NCBI GenBank assembly: GCA_029879605.1
Contig: JAOUQA010000074.1
Span: forward strand, 1 to 8,156
DNA from: Gammaproteobacteria bacterium
GTDB taxonomy: Bacteria > Pseudomonadota > Gammaproteobacteria > SZUA-229
DNA: 8,156 bases
Direction of reading: 5' to 3'
Both the position numbers and the translations under genes were made by a program. Shown piece by piece: positions 5,691-8,156 of the stretch (within the stretch, counting starts at the first letter, position 1; every line of letters starts with the position of its first letter). The notes beneath the pieces were generated by a model. That model made no database searches and was not told where the DNA came from. It saw only the letters and a list, made by a program, of their open reading frames with translations.

Positions 5691-7226
5691 TCATTTTTTG
5701 GCCTTCAGAAACTTTGTTATTTCTTTAAAGTCAATCTTGTCCTCGGTTGCAATGTCAATCGTGTATACCTGTTCTTTATCTGTTAACGGTTGATAGTTTT
5801 CCAGCTGTTTGTGCAAAATATTGATATCCGCATCTGACATGCTGTTATTTTCTTTGCTGCGCAACTGCAGTCTTGATTCAAGTATGCTTTTATCAGCTAT
5901 ACAGTTGAGTATGTAAAATTCAACATCCAGTTTATCGGCAGCGTGTTTGAATTGTTGTCTATGTTCAGGGCTTAGAAAAGTGGCATCAACCAGTGCATTA
6001 TAGCCAGCACTAATAATATCATTTGCGGTTGCCAGTAAATGTTCATAAACTTTTTCTGTGATGTTGTCACTATACAGGTCTGGCTGATTGGAGAACCGTC
6101 GTTTTCTTTCTTTGTCTGAATGTATCACTATGGCATTGATGTTATTTTTAAGTTGATTTGCCAGCCAGCTTTTGCCTGAGCCTGAAATGCCGTGGGTAAT
6201 AATAATGCTCCCTTTTTCTAATTGGCAATAACCCATGGCTAGTTGAAGATAATTGTTAAGTTCATCTGCGTCATGATGATATTCATCAGTGCTACTATTT
6301 AATTGTTGCAGCCTGAGACCGGTAACTTTTGCTCTCACCATGGCCCGGTATAACTTGTAATAGTTTAAAACTTGCAGGCCATGGTAATCACCGGTGATTT
6401 CAAGGTAATGATTAATAAATTCACAGGCATAGTCAGGTTTCTGATGATCTTCAAGATCCATAAGCAGAAAAGCAATTTCACTCATGGTGTCGATCCAGCG
6501 AAAGCTGTCATTAAATTCAATGCCATCAAATGGAACTACATTATTATCGATCAGCGTGATATTGCCCAGGTGGAGATCACCGTGACACTCTCGAATAAAT
6601 CCCTGTTGTTTGCGTCCATTAAAAACATGACTCAGTTGTTGATGTAATAACAGGGAGCTGTCTTCAATTTCAGTAAGTGTAGTTAACTGAGCTGTATTAA
6701 TGATGGGTCTTAATAGTTCAAAATTGTGCATAACGGGTTTTATAATTTCATTCGGATCACCCAGGGGAGAAGATCTATCCAGCCTGTTAATAGCCTGATG
6801 AAAGCTGGCTATAACTTCGGCTAGTTGATGGATGTGTTCAATATTTAGTCGTTTATCTTTAACAAGATGGCTTAGCAGGCCCGCTTGATCAAACTGTTTC
6901 ATTTTTATTGCGTACTCGATACAGTTGCCATCTCCATTCAGCATTAGCTGATTATGTGATTCTGTTATCGGTATAATCTCAAGATAGATGCCAGGCGCCA
7001 GTCTGCTATTGAGTCGGAGTTCTTCTTCGCAGTAAAATTTACGCTGTTGCAGATCGCTAAAGTCAAGAAAGCCGAAATTAACGGCTTTTTTTATTTTGTA
7101 GGCATACTGGCCCGTCAGGAATACCTGGGAGATATGGGTTTCAATGAATTCAAGCTGATCGACCGGGTGTGGATAAAACCCGGGATTGAGCATGGTGCGT
7201 AATAGTGTATCCTGCTGCAAGTTCAT
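5691..7226 (-). CDS. Two-domain kinase-like protein: APH-like domain fused to P-loop (AAA_33-type) kinase
   Basis: This 511-residue cytoplasmic protein joins two phosphotransfer folds, an arrangement known as COG2187 fused to COG0645. The N-terminal part (about 1-330) is aminoglycoside-phosphotransferase/choline-kinase-like: YKIKKAVNFGFLDFS (residues 43-57) carries candidate nucleotide-binding lysines, HGDLHLGN (215-222) is the catalytic loop with Asp217, and FDGIEF (233-238) holds the metal-binding Asp234. The C-terminal part (about 340-511) has the Walker A motif GISGSGKS (346-353), VDATF (413-417) as a Walker B-like strand, and a lid-like Arg region near 452-456. All expected catalytic residues are present, so both domains may be active. 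The substrate is unknown; similarity to aminoglycoside kinases does not imply antibiotic resistance. It is divergent from mrcB across 52 bases, and its transcript may include the downstream lipoprotein. No clear Shine-Dalgarno site precedes the ATG; the start is chosen because MNLQQDTLLRTML gives a full-length N-terminus. Confidence 0.88.
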   Translation of the reverse strand: MNLQQDTLLRTMLNPGFYPHPVDQLEFIETHISQVFLTGQYAYKIKKAVNFGFLDFSDLQQRKFYCEEELRLNSRLAPGIYLEIIPITESHNQLMLNGDGNCIEYAIKMKQFDQAGLLSHLVKDKRLNIEHIHQLAEVIASFHQAINRLDRSSPLGDPNEIIKPVMHNFELLRPIINTAQLTTLTEIEDSSLLLHQQLSHVFNGRKQQGFIRECHGDLHLGNITLIDNNVVPFDGIEFNDSFRWIDTMSEIAFLLMDLEDHQKPDYACEFINHYLEITGDYHGLQVLNYYKLYRAMVRAKVTGLRLQQLNSSTDEYHHDADELNNYLQLAMGYCQLEKGSIIITHGISGSGKSWLANQLKNNINAIVIHSDKERKRRFSNQPDLYSDNITEKVYEHLLATANDIISAGYNALVDATFLSPEHRQQFKHAADKLDVEFYILNCIADKSILESRLQLRSKENNSMSDADINILHKQLENYQPLTDKEQVYTIDIATEDKIDFKEITKFLKAKK

Positions 7227-7278
7227 GTGATTTCACTGTCTGGGGAACTTTTAGCTAATTTCATAGTATAACGCTGTT
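7227..7278. promoter_or_regulatory. Divergent promoter spacer between the kinase-like gene and mrcB
   Basis: These 52 bases must hold the 5' signals of both divergent genes, unless the promoters lie inside the coding regions. On the - strand TATACT (7270-7265) is a good -10 box, placing a start near 7258 and a leader of about 30 bases for the kinase-like gene. On the + strand TATAAC (7267-7272) overlaps it and would start transcription at or very near the mrcB ATG. No convincing -35 box is seen for either, and neither gene has a clear Shine-Dalgarno sequence. Confidence 0.35.
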
Positions 7279-8156
7279 ATGGTACAAAAGAAAAAGTCTC
7301 GTAAAACTAAAAAGAAAAAGTCCCGATCGTCTCAGGGTCGATGGCAGCGTATTCGTAGTGGACTGTTTTCATCAAAAGCGGTTTATTATTTTTATTTACC
7401 CCTGCTGCTGATTTCTATTGTCTACGTTATTTATCTTGATATACGCGTTACCTCAACTTTTGAGGGTCGTATCTGGTCTTTACCTGCCCAGGTTTATGCC
7501 CGGCCACTGGAGTTATATGTTGATAAAAAACTGACGGCAAAACAGTTTCAGCAGGAACTGCAACTTATCGGTTATCGGCTTACAAAGGCTATGCCCGTTG
7601 AACCCGGCCAGTACCGGTTCTGGGATAATCGTCATTTTGAACTCATTACCCGGGATTTTACTTTTGCTGATGGCGAGCAGAAAAGCCGTGCCCTGAGAAT
7701 CGACTTCTCGACTACGGCCGTTGATGCCCTTCGTGATCTTTATTCGCAGGCTGACCTTGACCTGGTTCGACTCGAACCGGCCCGTATTGCCGGGATTTAT
7801 CCTGCCCATGCGGAAGACCGTGAAATCGTTAAACTGGAAGATGTTTCCAAGCGACTGGTGCTGGCCTTGCTGGCGGTAGAAGATCGTCGGTTTTACCAGC
7901 ACTGGGGTCTGGATCCCCGCGCCATTGCCCGTGCTTTTGTGGCAAACATTACTCCCGGTGGTGGTCTGCAGGGAGCCAGTACCTTAACCCAGCAACTGGT
8001 AAAAAACCTGTTTTTAACCCATGAACGCAGCCTGTGGCGCAAATTTAATGAAGCCATTATGTCGTTGTTACTGGAACTGCATTATGACAAGGCTTTAATA
8101 CTCGAAACCTATCTGAATGAAATTTACCTGGGGCAGGATGGTGCAAGAGGTGTGCA
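7279..8156 (+). CDS. mrcB: Penicillin-binding protein 1b, N-terminal part (3' end outside window)
   Basis: PBP1b is a bifunctional inner-membrane enzyme that polymerises glycan strands from lipid II and crosslinks them. The visible 292 codons give a very basic cytoplasmic tail (MVQKKKSRKTKKKKSR), one transmembrane helix at about residues 36-53, a UB2H domain (about 66-150, including WSLPAQVYARPLEL and GYRLTKAMPVEPGQYRFW), and the start of the GT51 glycosyltransferase domain. GT51 motifs: EDRRFYQHWG with catalytic Glu201, QGASTLTQQLVKN (231-243), RKFNEA with Glu258, and YLNEIYLGQ (278-286). The UB2H domain separates PBP1b from PBP1a; in E. coli it is the docking site for the activator LpoB, whose presence here cannot be judged. 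The transpeptidase domain lies beyond the window. The start is the only possible one near the N-terminus: an in-frame TAG lies at 7264 and the next Met is residue 104. GC is visibly higher than in the DUF945 gene. Confidence 0.97.
   Translation, partial: MVQKKKSRKTKKKKSRSSQGRWQRIRSGLFSSKAVYYFYLPLLLISIVYVIYLDIRVTSTFEGRIWSLPAQVYARPLELYVDKKLTAKQFQQELQLIGYRLTKAMPVEPGQYRFWDNRHFELITRDFTFADGEQKSRALRIDFSTTAVDALRDLYSQADLDLVRLEPARIAGIYPAHAEDREIVKLEDVSKRLVLALLAVEDRRFYQHWGLDPRAIARAFVANITPGGGLQGASTLTQQLVKNLFLTHERSLWRKFNEAIMSLLLELHYDKALILETYLNEIYLGQDGARGV

Noticed and set aside
6372..6647. 91-codon + strand reading frame inside the kinase-like gene
   Set aside because: It is antisense to the catalytic loop region of the APH-like domain, and its sequence shows no domain.
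5691..7226. Aminoglycoside resistance gene
   Set aside because: The APH-like domain belongs to a fused kinase family not known for resistance, and there is no mobile or integron context.
7513..7902. 129-codon - strand reading frame
   Set aside because: It is the antisense of the PBP1b UB2H and GT51 start; the + strand frame has unmistakable motifs.

Overview
The window looks like a chromosomal segment from a gammaproteobacterium of moderate to low GC. The order yfgM (3' end) - bamB - ... - der on the + strand is a standard gammaproteobacterial arrangement. BamB, the YdgA/DUF945 protein, DUF4156 lipoprotein and class A PBP1b with a UB2H domain all point the same way and imply a Gram-negative envelope. 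Genus cannot be read from the sequence. Base composition varies along the window: 15 of 60 bases are G/C in 2341-2400 (DUF945 gene) against 33 of 60 in 7741-7800 (mrcB).

Layout. Bases 2-268 are the 3' end of a YfgM-like gene that overlaps bamB (265-1407) by four bases (ATGA). A DUF945 membrane-anchored protein (1500-2954) sits between bamB and der, which are normally adjacent. The der gene (3060-4475) follows a short spacer with a possible promoter and a 9-bp hairpin. Downstream, a 164-base spacer carries a GGGGTCAGAGTAAAAA motif resembling REP/RAYT-associated repeats and an operator-like inverted repeat. It leads into a secreted zinc amidase of the PGRP/T7-lysozyme type (4640-5218).

On the - strand, converging on the amidase gene, lie a small DUF4156-type lipoprotein (5301-5618) and, upstream of it, a two-domain kinase-like protein (5691-7226) that joins an APH-like domain to a P-loop kinase domain. 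A 52-base divergent spacer separates this pair from the 5' end of mrcB (PBP1b, from 7279 and running off the window), which has its transmembrane, UB2H and start of the glycosyltransferase domain.

Together, most genes serve the cell envelope: outer-membrane protein assembly (YfgM/BamB), peptidoglycan cleavage (amidase) and peptidoglycan synthesis (PBP1b). Der serves 50S ribosome assembly. I see no CRISPR array, phage module, toxin-antitoxin pair, complete insertion sequence or RNA gene, and no clear novel system. The points most worth a second look are the unexplained intergenic repeats and inverted repeats, the DUF945 insertion in the bamB-der pair, and the unassigned kinase fusion beside mrcB.
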